From Deltaproteobacteria bacterium (GTDB lineage: Bacteria; Desulfobacterota; Desulfobulbia; Desulfobulbales; Desulfurivibrionaceae), in the NCBI GenBank assembly GCA_013349295.1, contig DUZW01000005.1, positions 1-64,000 on the forward strand: a DNA stretch of 64,000 nt, given 5' to 3'. Below, in pieces: positions 1-7,491 of this stretch. How positions within the stretch are numbered: position 1 is the first letter of the stretch; every line of letters starts with the position of its first letter. Made by a program: the position numbers and the translations under genes. The notes below the pieces were generated by a model. That model did no database searches. It was not told the DNA's origin and saw only the letters and a list, made by a program, of their open reading frames with translations.

Positions 1-1698
1 TCCTCGTCGGTGCTCTACGTTTCTGCTCTGGCGATTGTTGCCGCCGGCCAGTACGCCTGGATCACCCTCTTGATCGTGGCCGGGGTTCTCTACCTGTTTC
101 GCAAGATCTATGGTGAGGTCGTCGGCGCTCTCCCCTTAAACGGCGGGGCGTACAATGCCTTGCTGAACACGACCAGCAAATCCATGGCCTCCCTGGCCGC
201 CACCCTGACCCTGCTCTCGTATATGGCCACTGCGGTGATCTCCGCCTCCGAGGCCATGCACTACCTGCACGGGATCATCCCCTCGTTGCCGATCATTGCA
301 GCCACGGTGCTCCTGCTTGCCGTCTTTCTGGGCATAACCATCATGGGCATCGGCGAATCTTCCATCGTCGCCCAGATCATCTTTATCTTTCATCTTTTCT
401 CCCTGGTCTTTCTTTCCGGGGCGATCATTTACTACCTGTTCCAGAACGGCTTGGATATTTTCTATGCCAACAACGAACTCCCGCTCCCGCAAGGCAGCAT
501 CACCATGGCAATCTTCTGGGGTTTTGCCGCCGCCATGCTGGGGATCTCCGGCTTTGAGAGTTCGGCAAACTTCGTTGAAGAGCAAGAGGACGGGGTTTTC
601 CCCAAGACCCTGCGCAATATGTGGATCGTGGTGAGTATCTGCAATCCTCTGATGGCCTTTCTTGCTCTGGCGGTCGTGCCGATCCCGGAGGTAAATGCCC
701 ATGCGACCAATCTCCTTTCCCACATGGGACAGATAACCGGCGGAGACGGGCTGGCCACCCTGGTTTCCATCGATGCGGTTGTCGTCTTGAGCGGCGCCGT
801 GCTTACCGCCTATGTGGGCGTCACCGGTCTGCTCGAACGCATGACCCTGGACCGGATCCTGCCGCTTTATCTGCTGAAGAAGAACAAATGGGGCAGCTCC
901 TATCGCATCACCATCGTCTTCTTTCTTTTGAGCGTTTCCATCCTCCTGATCACCAACGGTGCGGTCTCAGCCCTTGCCGGAGTGTATACCATCTCCTTTC
1001 TCCTGGTCATGGGGCTCTTCGGTATCGGCAACATCCTTCTGAAAGTCAAACGGGCCAAACTGCCCAGGCCGGAAAGGGCTTCCTGGAGCGCGGTATTGGT
1101 GGCTATTTGCGCGGTACTCTGCGCTCTGTGGGGCAACATCTTGCAAGAGCCGCTTCCCGGCGAAGACTCCAACCTTTTCATTTTTGCCGAATATTTCGTG
1201 CCGGCGATGATTTTTGTCACCATCATGCTCAACCGCATCGCCCTGCTCGATACCCTGATGCAGTTCATTGAATATCTTTTTGTTCCGATCCTCAAGCTGG
1301 TCACCAAAACCAACGAAGGCATCCGGAAGACCATCGACAAGATCCAAGACCAGGAATTCGTTTTTTTCACCAGGGGCGACAACCTCTCCAACCTGAACAA
1401 GGTCCTGCTCTATATCCAGGACAACGAACATACCCGCAAAATCAAGATCGTTACTGTAACCCGCGGTGGAAAAGATGAAGTAGCCGAATGCCTTGACAAG
1501 GACATTGAATTCCTCGATCGCGAATACCCGGATATCAAGATAGAATACGTTTGCATTCAGGGAATTTTCGGGCCGGAACTCATCCAGGAACTCTCGCAAC
1601 AGTGGAATATTCCAGTCAATTTTATGTTCATCGGCTCCCCAGGCGATCGCTTTCCGTACCGGGTTGCACAACTTGGCGGGGTCAGGCTGATCATCTAG
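1..1698 (+). CDS. APC-family amino acid/polyamine permease, 5' end outside the window
   Basis: Inner-membrane transporter of the amino acid-polyamine-organocation superfamily; substrate not predictable. The frame is open from base 1 (Ser-Ser-Ser-Val-Leu-Tyr), so the GTG at 10 is probably internal and the first transmembrane segment lies upstream. About eleven hydrophobic segments follow to about residue 450, including the alternating small and hydrophobic residues usual in APC helices. The last 110 or so residues are hydrophilic, starting near FVFFTRGDN and ending in QLGGVRLII, and look like an alpha/beta cytoplasmic domain, perhaps regulatory. No neighbouring gene on the same strand follows, so it seems to end its transcript. 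The family is clear; the function of the tail is unknown. Confidence 0.85.
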   Translation, partial: SSSVLYVSALAIVAAGQYAWITLLIVAGVLYLFRKIYGEVVGALPLNGGAYNALLNTTSKSMASLAATLTLLSYMATAVISASEAMHYLHGIIPSLPIIAATVLLLAVFLGITIMGIGESSIVAQIIFIFHLFSLVFLSGAIIYYLFQNGLDIFYANNELPLPQGSITMAIFWGFAAAMLGISGFESSANFVEEQEDGVFPKTLRNMWIVVSICNPLMAFLALAVVPIPEVNAHATNLLSHMGQITGGDGLATLVSIDAVVVLSGAVLTAYVGVTGLLERMTLDRILPLYLLKKNKWGSSYRITIVFFLLSVSILLITNGAVSALAGVYTISFLLVMGLFGIGNILLKVKRAKLPRPERASWSAVLVAICAVLCALWGNILQEPLPGEDSNLFIFAEYFVPAMIFVTIMLNRIALLDTLMQFIEYLFVPILKLVTKTNEGIRKTIDKIQDQEFVFFTRGDNLSNLNKVLLYIQDNEHTRKIKIVTVTRGGKDEVAECLDKDIEFLDREYPDIKIEYVCIQGIFGPELIQELSQQWNIPVNFMFIGSPGDRFPYRVAQLGGVRLII

Positions 1699-2013
1699 CC
1701 CAGCCCGATCATTGTGCTGTTGCTACGCGGATTCTAATTTCTAATAGCGGACGCGGCGAGGTCGAGCGAAAGCACCATCTCTGGCCAGAAAACAAAATTA
1801 TCTATTCCGTCCCCATAACGTGGGCTGCTTGCATACATCTGAAACTCAAACAACGATCGCAGATAATACCGCATACACGAATGCCATCTCCAAAAAACGG
1901 GAAGAAAATTAACAAGATTCAGCCGCTTCCGTTGAAGTTGAAGGAACCCAAGGATATTATTAAGGCGACTTGAATGCCTAGGGGAGAACGCCTGACGCCG
2001 GATGGCAATCAGG
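1699..2013. other. Non-coding stretch between convergent genes
   Basis: About 315 bases between the permease stop and the stop of the minus-strand lipoprotein gene. Short open frames here lack a ribosome binding site and protein-like composition. No clear hairpin with a T-run, promoter or repeat was seen. Confidence 0.4.
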
Positions 2014-2778
2014 CTATTTGTACAGAGGTTCTTCGATGATGCGGACCTTCTTCTCGCTCTCGACGTCGAGGGGGGATTCGTCCTTCCGCAGGGCTTCCGG
2101 CTCACCCATCCCGGGATTTCCCTTGCGCAACTGCTCTTCGGAAACCTTGGGCACCTCCTCCTGAACAGAGCTGACCGCAGGCTTCTCCTTGACCGGTTTC
2201 CTGGCAGGGCCGGCCTGCTCAGGCGCGGATGGCTTTTCCTTCTCCGGGGCGGGAGCCGCCTCCTTTCCGGGGCTAACCACGGGTTTTTGCTCGACCGGTT
2301 CGGCAGGGCTGGCCTGCTCCTGTACAGGGGGCTTTTCCTTCGCCGGAACAACCTTCTCTGGGGCCGGGCGCTCCACCGGCTTAACCTGCTCCCTCTCCGG
2401 AACGATCTTCCGCCTCGGGCGCCTTTCCCCTTGATCCACCTTTTGTTCCGCGGGATCCATTGGAGATTTCCGTTCTTTTAAACGTGGATCCCCTTCCTCA
2501 ACACACGTAAAATAAAGTTGATAGGAAACCATGTCGATACCCAGATTGCTGCCGTACTGGAAAATATTCTTCACAAAGAGGTACTGCTTATTCTCCTTCG
2601 CGCATCTCTCAGTGGCGCTTTTCACGGTTTCGGAAAGAATCGTTCTCGAGGTGCCCCAGTTGCTGATCCGGTAAACATCGGGCCCCATCGCCTCGGGGGG
2701 CACCACTTGCACCGAGCCGCAGCCATTCGCCATGAAGGCTGCGGCACTGAGCAAAAGGCAGAGAAGTATCTTTTTCAT
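2014..2778 (-). CDS. Pro/Lys/Glu-rich putative lipoprotein
   Basis: Predicted secreted lipoprotein of about 254 residues. Starting at the ATG at 2778 gives a short signal peptide (MKKILLCLLLSAAAF) and a lipobox-like ANGC with Cys20 of the mature form; an ATG at 2805 would add nine poorly fitting residues. Residues about 20-110 form a compact globular region with two further Cys, and the rest (about 110-230) is a low-complexity Pro-Glu-Lys-Val-Ala tract such as spans the periplasm or cell wall in TonB-like and anchoring proteins. No catalytic motif is visible. It stands alone, converging on the permease gene. Function unknown. Confidence 0.6.
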   Translation of the reverse strand: MKKILLCLLLSAAAFMANGCGSVQVVPPEAMGPDVYRISNWGTSRTILSETVKSATERCAKENKQYLFVKNIFQYGSNLGIDMVSYQLYFTCVEEGDPRLKERKSPMDPAEQKVDQGERRPRRKIVPEREQVKPVERPAPEKVVPAKEKPPVQEQASPAEPVEQKPVVSPGKEAAPAPEKEKPSAPEQAGPARKPVKEKPAVSSVQEEVPKVSEEQLRKGNPGMGEPEALRKDESPLDVESEKKVRIIEEPLYK

Positions 2779-2883
2779 CCAGAGCTTGATCCCAAAATAA
2801 GTCATTGTTATTGACAGGAAGGTAACACATCCGGACAGAGAGGAAAAAGAGAAAAAAAACCTAGCAACACGGGACCTTCGCCC

Positions 2884-3990
2884 TCACAAGCCCCGTATCG
2901 TCGTCATGTCCGGCTCAGGCGGGGCATCCTTCACCACGGTAAAAGCATGGATAACAATCGTGTGGCCATTTTCAGTTTCCACATTCACCCGCCATTCCCC
3001 TGCCGGCACATCCTGCTTATAGGTATACCCACGGAAACCGCCATTGCGACCACCGAAAAGTCCGAAACCCATGCGGGAAACGGTCAGCCAACCGCGGTTG
3101 GCATCGTAATGCTCCCAACGGTGATACAAACGGGTACTCAATCCGCCCGGGGCGAATACCGAGGAAACACAGTACAGCCGCTCGCCCGGGGCAAGATGGA
3201 CCTCGGTTGACAACTCCCGCCAGAATACCCACCACGGAGATTTTTCAAGGGTGAGACGATACTCATCACCCACATGCTCAAAATTTCTTCCCACCTGAAT
3301 GTCACGCTTAACCAGAGGAACCGGAGGGATAAGATCCAAGGGATAGGCCACCGCCAACATGGCGGCGAGAATCCAAACCGGCGCAACCCGCCCGGGACAC
3401 CCCCGCGTATATTTGCGCAGCCAATGGGTGAGACCCGCTCCAGCCAGGGTGCTGAGATAAAACCACACCATGCTGATACTGCCGACCATGTATGGCAGGA
3501 CAAAGTTGAACAGCAACATGGCGCAGAGCCCGAACAAGGCCCAGGTGAGGGTAAAACGGTGATACTTGTCGTCAAGAAACTCGTTGGCGATCAGCAAACC
3601 GCCAAGCCCCAAGGACCACACCATGGCTGTCAGGTGACTGGAACTTATGAAGTAGAGAATAAAAAGCGCGCTGAAAAGCCCGCCGAACAGAAACTGGAGA
3701 AGCAGGAACGGGGCGCGTTCCCACCAGATCGAACGAAAAAAAGTGGGCGGAGATGGGTTTTCCGAAAGCGCCGCAGTCTGCGCGCCACCTTCGGACGCAG
3801 TCAGCGCAAGGGCGTGGCGGCGATGCCCCAGCCACCAGAGGATGGAGGCCGCTCCGGCGAGATAGCCGGAGAGAATCCAGAGATCCGAAGGAGCCACTGA
3901 CCGGCCGATGGTGAGCGCATCCCACAAAAAACCGCAGAAGAAGGCAATGGCAGGGAAATAGGCGCGAAGATTTGCAAGTCTGTTATGCAC
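2884..3990 (-). CDS. DUF2914 membrane protein
   Basis: Integral membrane protein of 368 residues. The N-terminal 230 residues hold seven or more hydrophobic segments, after which comes a periplasmic-type domain (about 240-368) with the pattern of DUF2914: a WVFWRELSTEV stretch, LYCVSSVFAPGG, LYHRWEHYD and PAGEWRVNVET. Such domains end many proteobacterial membrane proteins of unknown function. The gene starts with ATG at 3990 and lies 39 bases downstream of the YkgJ-like gene on the same strand, so they may be cotranscribed. Family assignment rests on motif recall; no biochemical role can be given. Confidence 0.75.
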   Translation of the reverse strand: MHNRLANLRAYFPAIAFFCGFLWDALTIGRSVAPSDLWILSGYLAGAASILWWLGHRRHALALTASEGGAQTAALSENPSPPTFFRSIWWERAPFLLLQFLFGGLFSALFILYFISSSHLTAMVWSLGLGGLLIANEFLDDKYHRFTLTWALFGLCAMLLFNFVLPYMVGSISMVWFYLSTLAGAGLTHWLRKYTRGCPGRVAPVWILAAMLAVAYPLDLIPPVPLVKRDIQVGRNFEHVGDEYRLTLEKSPWWVFWRELSTEVHLAPGERLYCVSSVFAPGGLSTRLYHRWEHYDANRGWLTVSRMGFGLFGGRNGGFRGYTYKQDVPAGEWRVNVETENGHTIVIHAFTVVKDAPPEPDMTTIRGL

Positions 3991-4029
3991 GGAGGTGTCC
4001 CGTTGGGAGGCCAGAAGAGCCGATTGCCT

Positions 4030-4803
4030 TTATCGCTTCAACTGGAGGGTGGGCTTGTTGCCAAGCACCAACTTGAGCCAGTCGTAGCCGAAGGTGAGCA
4101 GGGCCTCGTCATCGGTCTCGATGAGCCGTTTCCGTGATTTATCCAGCCGGTAGACGTTGAGCATATTATGTTCAGCCACGTACTGCCGGAACCGGTCGAT
4201 ATTGTAACAGACCATGAAAGCCAGCTGCTGTTTGGGCCCGGCCGCGCCCTCGCCCTGCCAGGGATTTGAAGAAAAGAGGGTGTCCATCTCGGCCCAGAGG
4301 TCGTCCATGGCATTGTAATAGGCCAGCTGCTGGTCGCGAAGCCATTCCTTTACAGTCCACTCCTTTTTTTCCTGATGTCCCAGACAGTAGGAGTGATTGG
4401 TCATGAAATAATAGGCCCGGGGCCGACCCCTTTCCGGATTGCGGTCAACGGCGCGTTCCAAAGGGTAGGTACGACAGGCGGAGGGGCGATCTTCATAGAC
4501 GAGACAGCCCCTTTCCGGGTCCAGAAACGGGCAGGAGTTTTCCGCATCATCCCGCATCCGCATGACAATGGCGGGGAAAAGCGGGTTGGCCCCTTGGGCC
4601 ACGCCGGTGTAGGTGTTGAGAAACTCCTCCGAGGTGATCCCCAACCTTTTTTTCAGGCGGATGAGATCGTAGGGGTAGAGAAAGAGGGTGAGCTTCCGGC
4701 AGCAGCGGGTAAAGCAAGGAACCTCGGGGTGGCAGGCAAAGAAAAACAGGGAGTCACCCAACGGTTGCATGCCCTCGGGGAAATTTTTCAGGTCGGTCAT
4801 CAT
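4030..4803 (-). CDS. YkgJ-type cysteine-cluster protein (possible Fe-S or Zn binding)
   Basis: Protein of 257 residues of the YkgJ / UPF0153 family, which carries a CxxxxCC-type cluster thought to bind Zn or Fe-S. Visible ligands are FACHPEVPCFTRCC near the N-terminus and CPFLDPERGCLVYEDRPSAC about 75 residues later, the spacing usual in this family. The start at 4803 is chosen because AGGAAAAAG sits directly upstream, whereas the longer frame begins without a ribosome binding site. It precedes the DUF2914 gene on the same strand. Upstream lies the conserved structured repeat at 4852-4950. Cellular role unknown. Confidence 0.75.
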   Translation of the reverse strand: MMTDLKNFPEGMQPLGDSLFFFACHPEVPCFTRCCRKLTLFLYPYDLIRLKKRLGITSEEFLNTYTGVAQGANPLFPAIVMRMRDDAENSCPFLDPERGCLVYEDRPSACRTYPLERAVDRNPERGRPRAYYFMTNHSYCLGHQEKKEWTVKEWLRDQQLAYYNAMDDLWAEMDTLFSSNPWQGEGAAGPKQQLAFMVCYNIDRFRQYVAEHNMLNVYRLDKSRKRLIETDDEALLTFGYDWLKLVLGNKPTLQLKR

Positions 4804-4851
4804 CTTTTTCCTGGTGCAATAGGTAGGCGGCACGGTAACAATGCGGGGTAA

Positions 4852-4950
4852 CCGTTCAGCCGCACCGCATCTGCTTTGTCATCGGCCTGTTCCGCATACC
4901 GTGTGTAAGCGGACAGACCACTTTCGCGCATCCGCTGCACTGCTGAACGG
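4852..4950 (+). repeat. Structured intergenic element, copy A
   Basis: A 99-base element between two divergently read genes. The ends form a nine-base stem, CCGTTCAGC (4852-4860) with GCTGAACGG (4942-4950). Inside are two blocks, GCACCGCATCTGCTTT followed by TCATCGGCCTG, and CTTTCGCGCATC followed by GC-GCACTG, that reappear in copy B (26213-26310, minus strand). Between them is a variable hairpin, GGCCTGTTCCGC against GCGGACAGACC. Closing-stem position 4 is T-A here and C-G in copy B, a compensatory change. No T-run follows, so it is not a plain terminator. Could be a REP/MITE-like repeat or a structured RNA. Confidence 0.8.
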
Positions 4951-5078
4951 CTCCTCTTTATGGGCTGCCGAAATTTTAGTGCCCCGGGGAAACGATAAAC
5001 ATTGCGGACAAAAATGGAATTTCCATGTCACGAAAACGTCGCGCAAATTACCATCCTACCGCCAAAAGGTCAACCAGG

Positions 5079-7151
5079 ATGCCAAGCCCGCACCCCCTTT
5101 ACCTGCGCTTCATGTTTCCTGCCCTGGCCCTGTTGCTTCTGCTCTCGGCCTGCGCCCCACGGCTGCGGACCTCCGCCTGGATTGTGCGTTTCGAGCTGGA
5201 CACCCCGGCGGAGGTTGCCTCGGTCTGTCGGGAAGCAAAGCAAGCAGGGTTTGACCAGCTGCTGGTGCAGGTCAGAGGCCGGGCCGATGCCCTGTATCAA
5301 AGCGACATCGCACCCCGGGCCGAGAACCTGGCCGGGACCCCGGTGACTTTCGACCCTTTGGCGCAACTGCTCAACGACTGCGCCCCCCTGCCCCTCCATG
5401 CCTGGCTCAACACCTATTACCTCTGGGGCGACACCACCCCGCCTGAAAACAAAAAGCACCCCGGACACCCGGACCAGCCCTGGATTCTCTTCGACAACAA
5501 TGGGCGACAGGTTTCCAGTTATTCCGAACGGGAGAAACGGCTGGGCTGGATCGAAGGCAGCTACGCCGACCCGGGCTCCCCGGAATACCGGACCCTCTTT
5601 GCGGCAGTGGTTCGGGAACTGCTTGCCCGCTATCCGGTGGCAGGAATCCATCTTGACTTCATCCGCTACCCCGGCCCCGGCTATGGAAAAAGCGACACGC
5701 TGGCCGGAGAATTCCAGCAGCTCTGGGGACTGGACCCCCGACTTCTGCCGGAAGAGCTCAATGCGGAGACCGTTACCGCTTGGCTTGAAGGGACGCAGCC
5801 GCCGGCAGACAGGATTCTTACCACGGCAGCCCTTTTCTGGAACGAATTCCGCGCAGGCCAGGTCACCCAGCTACTGAGGGAGGTCCGCCAGGCCGTGGAC
5901 CAGGCCGGTGCACCGAAACCCATTCTCTCGGTCGCCGTTTTCCCTGAACCCTCCGGGGCCTACCTGGAAAACGGCCAGGAATGGCAAGCCTGGGCAGCGG
6001 AGGGGCTGGTGGACGCCCTTTACCCAATGACCTATTTCGGGGATACCGACCGGGTGGACAATCAACTCAGACAGATTGCCGAAAACAGCCTCCGCAGCCC
6101 GAAGATTACCCTTTGGGCCGGACTGGGCGCGTATGTCAAGGATCCGAAACAACTCAATGAAGAAGCGCGGCTCGCCGGAAGATACGGCTATGACGGCATC
6201 GCTCTTTTCAGCCTGGGCCATCTCTTGCAAAAGGGTCCTGCCCGACCCTATGTCGAGGCGGTGCGCTCCCTCCGCCACCCCCCCGCCGTCAAGGCCGAAC
6301 CAGCCTGGGCCGGATCACTCACCACCGCCAAGCCCGGATTCTCCCCCCCGGACTTATTGGCCCTTAAAGCCATAGTCCACAAGGCATTGGGGGAAACGCC
6401 CCCGATTAAGGATCTGGAAGCCCAACTTGGCCGAAGATTGCAGGAATATGAGCAAGCCCGACAGCAGGCAATCCCCCGAACGCTCAGACAACTGAAAACT
6501 ACCCCGATCATCCTGCCGGAGAGCCTGAATCTAGGCGGCATCTTCCGCTATGCAAGCCCAATGGACAGCACGGTCCGTCGGCAGGAGCAGAAGACCCTCT
6601 GCGAAAAAGCCCGCCAGCGTTTGCTGGCAGGGGAAGAGCTGGCCACGGTGGCTAAAGAGATGTCCCAGGACAGCAGCAAAACCATGGGCGGTCTGCTTGC
6701 CCCCCGATTTCTCGACCCCCTGAATCCGCAAGACCAGGAACTTTCCCGGCTGACGCCGCAAGGAATCAGTCAGGTCATGCGGGTCGCCAATGGATTCTGG
6801 TGTTACAAAGTCGAGACCCGAAGCCTCGGCCAGCAGATGGATTTTGCAAAAGCTCCTTGGGAGGCGAAGCGCATCCTCTATCGCAAGGCGCTGAGCGAAA
6901 CATTGGCAGGCGTGACGGAGAGAGGCTCTAGGGGTACAGCAGCCAACATCCCCTTACCACCTGGCCGAGCAGCGGCGAAGCTGCCAGAAAAGGAGTTTGC
7001 ACTGCTTGAGGCGAAAGCCGGGGTTACACCCCCAGGCAGTATTGAGGTTAAGCAAAGAAATGAACAGCAGAACGAAACATGTTGCTCTGACGGCAAAAAT
7101 TACCAGCCGAACAAAAAGCGTTATAGAGAACCAACTCTCAACTCTGAATAA
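5079..7151 (+). CDS. Lipoprotein: GHL10-type glycosidase domain plus parvulin-like domain
   Basis: Predicted lipoprotein of 690 residues. The ATG at 5079 has AAAAGG upstream and gives a signal peptide ending in lipobox LSAC (Cys25). Residues about 30-400 resemble the GHL10/DUF187 family of TIM-barrel glycosidase-like proteins: QLLVQVRGRADALY, HAWLNTYYLW, GIHLDFIRYP, VDALYPMTYFGD and GYDGIALFSLGHL. Residues about 510-600 look like a parvulin peptidyl-prolyl isomerase domain (ELATVAKEMSQDSSKTMGG and VMRVANGFWCYKVETR). The final 70 residues are low in structure and overlap the antisense gene at 7138. A role in envelope polysaccharide or peptidoglycan handling is inferred; the domain pairing is unusual. 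Confidence 0.75.
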   Translation: MPSPHPLYLRFMFPALALLLLLSACAPRLRTSAWIVRFELDTPAEVASVCREAKQAGFDQLLVQVRGRADALYQSDIAPRAENLAGTPVTFDPLAQLLNDCAPLPLHAWLNTYYLWGDTTPPENKKHPGHPDQPWILFDNNGRQVSSYSEREKRLGWIEGSYADPGSPEYRTLFAAVVRELLARYPVAGIHLDFIRYPGPGYGKSDTLAGEFQQLWGLDPRLLPEELNAETVTAWLEGTQPPADRILTTAALFWNEFRAGQVTQLLREVRQAVDQAGAPKPILSVAVFPEPSGAYLENGQEWQAWAAEGLVDALYPMTYFGDTDRVDNQLRQIAENSLRSPKITLWAGLGAYVKDPKQLNEEARLAGRYGYDGIALFSLGHLLQKGPARPYVEAVRSLRHPPAVKAEPAWAGSLTTAKPGFSPPDLLALKAIVHKALGETPPIKDLEAQLGRRLQEYEQARQQAIPRTLRQLKTTPIILPESLNLGGIFRYASPMDSTVRRQEQKTLCEKARQRLLAGEELATVAKEMSQDSSKTMGGLLAPRFLDPLNPQDQELSRLTPQGISQVMRVANGFWCYKVETRSLGQQMDFAKAPWEAKRILYRKALSETLAGVTERGSRGTAANIPLPPGRAAAKLPEKEFALLEAKAGVTPPGSIEVKQRNEQQNETCCSDGKNYQPNKKRYREPTLNSE

Positions 7152-7398
7152 ACACATACTCCCCTTGATTGAAGATGATCTTCAGCCTCCCGCCATGATT
7201 CTCTCCGTACACCTCCCAACCCGGCCGACCCTTGATCTCGCATTGCACACAGCCGGGGGAATGGCTTTTTCGGCCCGCATCAGACCAGGCGAGACAATCC
7301 GTATCCCCATTCTCCCGCAGGGCAATAAGCCGAGCCATGCTCCGGGCCAGATCAAAATCAAGGCTCGCCCCGGTGATTGCAATCAAAATGTCTTTCAT
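7138..7398 (-). CDS. Small AF1514/DUF5619-like protein
   Basis: Protein of 86 residues on the strand opposite its neighbours. The ATG at 7398 is preceded by GGAGGG at ideal spacing, strong evidence that it is translated. The sequence runs MKDILIAITGASLDFDLA at the start, then DCLAWSDAG, a Cys pair near CVQC, and GRPGWEVYGENHGG followed by GEYVFIQS at the end. This layout resembles small archaeal and deltaproteobacterial proteins of the AF1514 type; that is from memory and should be checked. Its last 14 bases overlap the end of the glycosidase-like gene tail to tail. Function unknown. Confidence 0.6.
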   Translation of the reverse strand: MKDILIAITGASLDFDLARSMARLIALRENGDTDCLAWSDAGRKSHSPGCVQCEIKGRPGWEVYGENHGGRLKIIFNQGEYVFIQS

Positions 7399-7491
7399 GC
7401 TACTATCCCTCCGTTGGAGAATGATTCCCTTGCCGTCAGAAAAACAGAGCTCTCTTCTTTACGCAAGACAATCCTATAACCAAGGCGGCAC

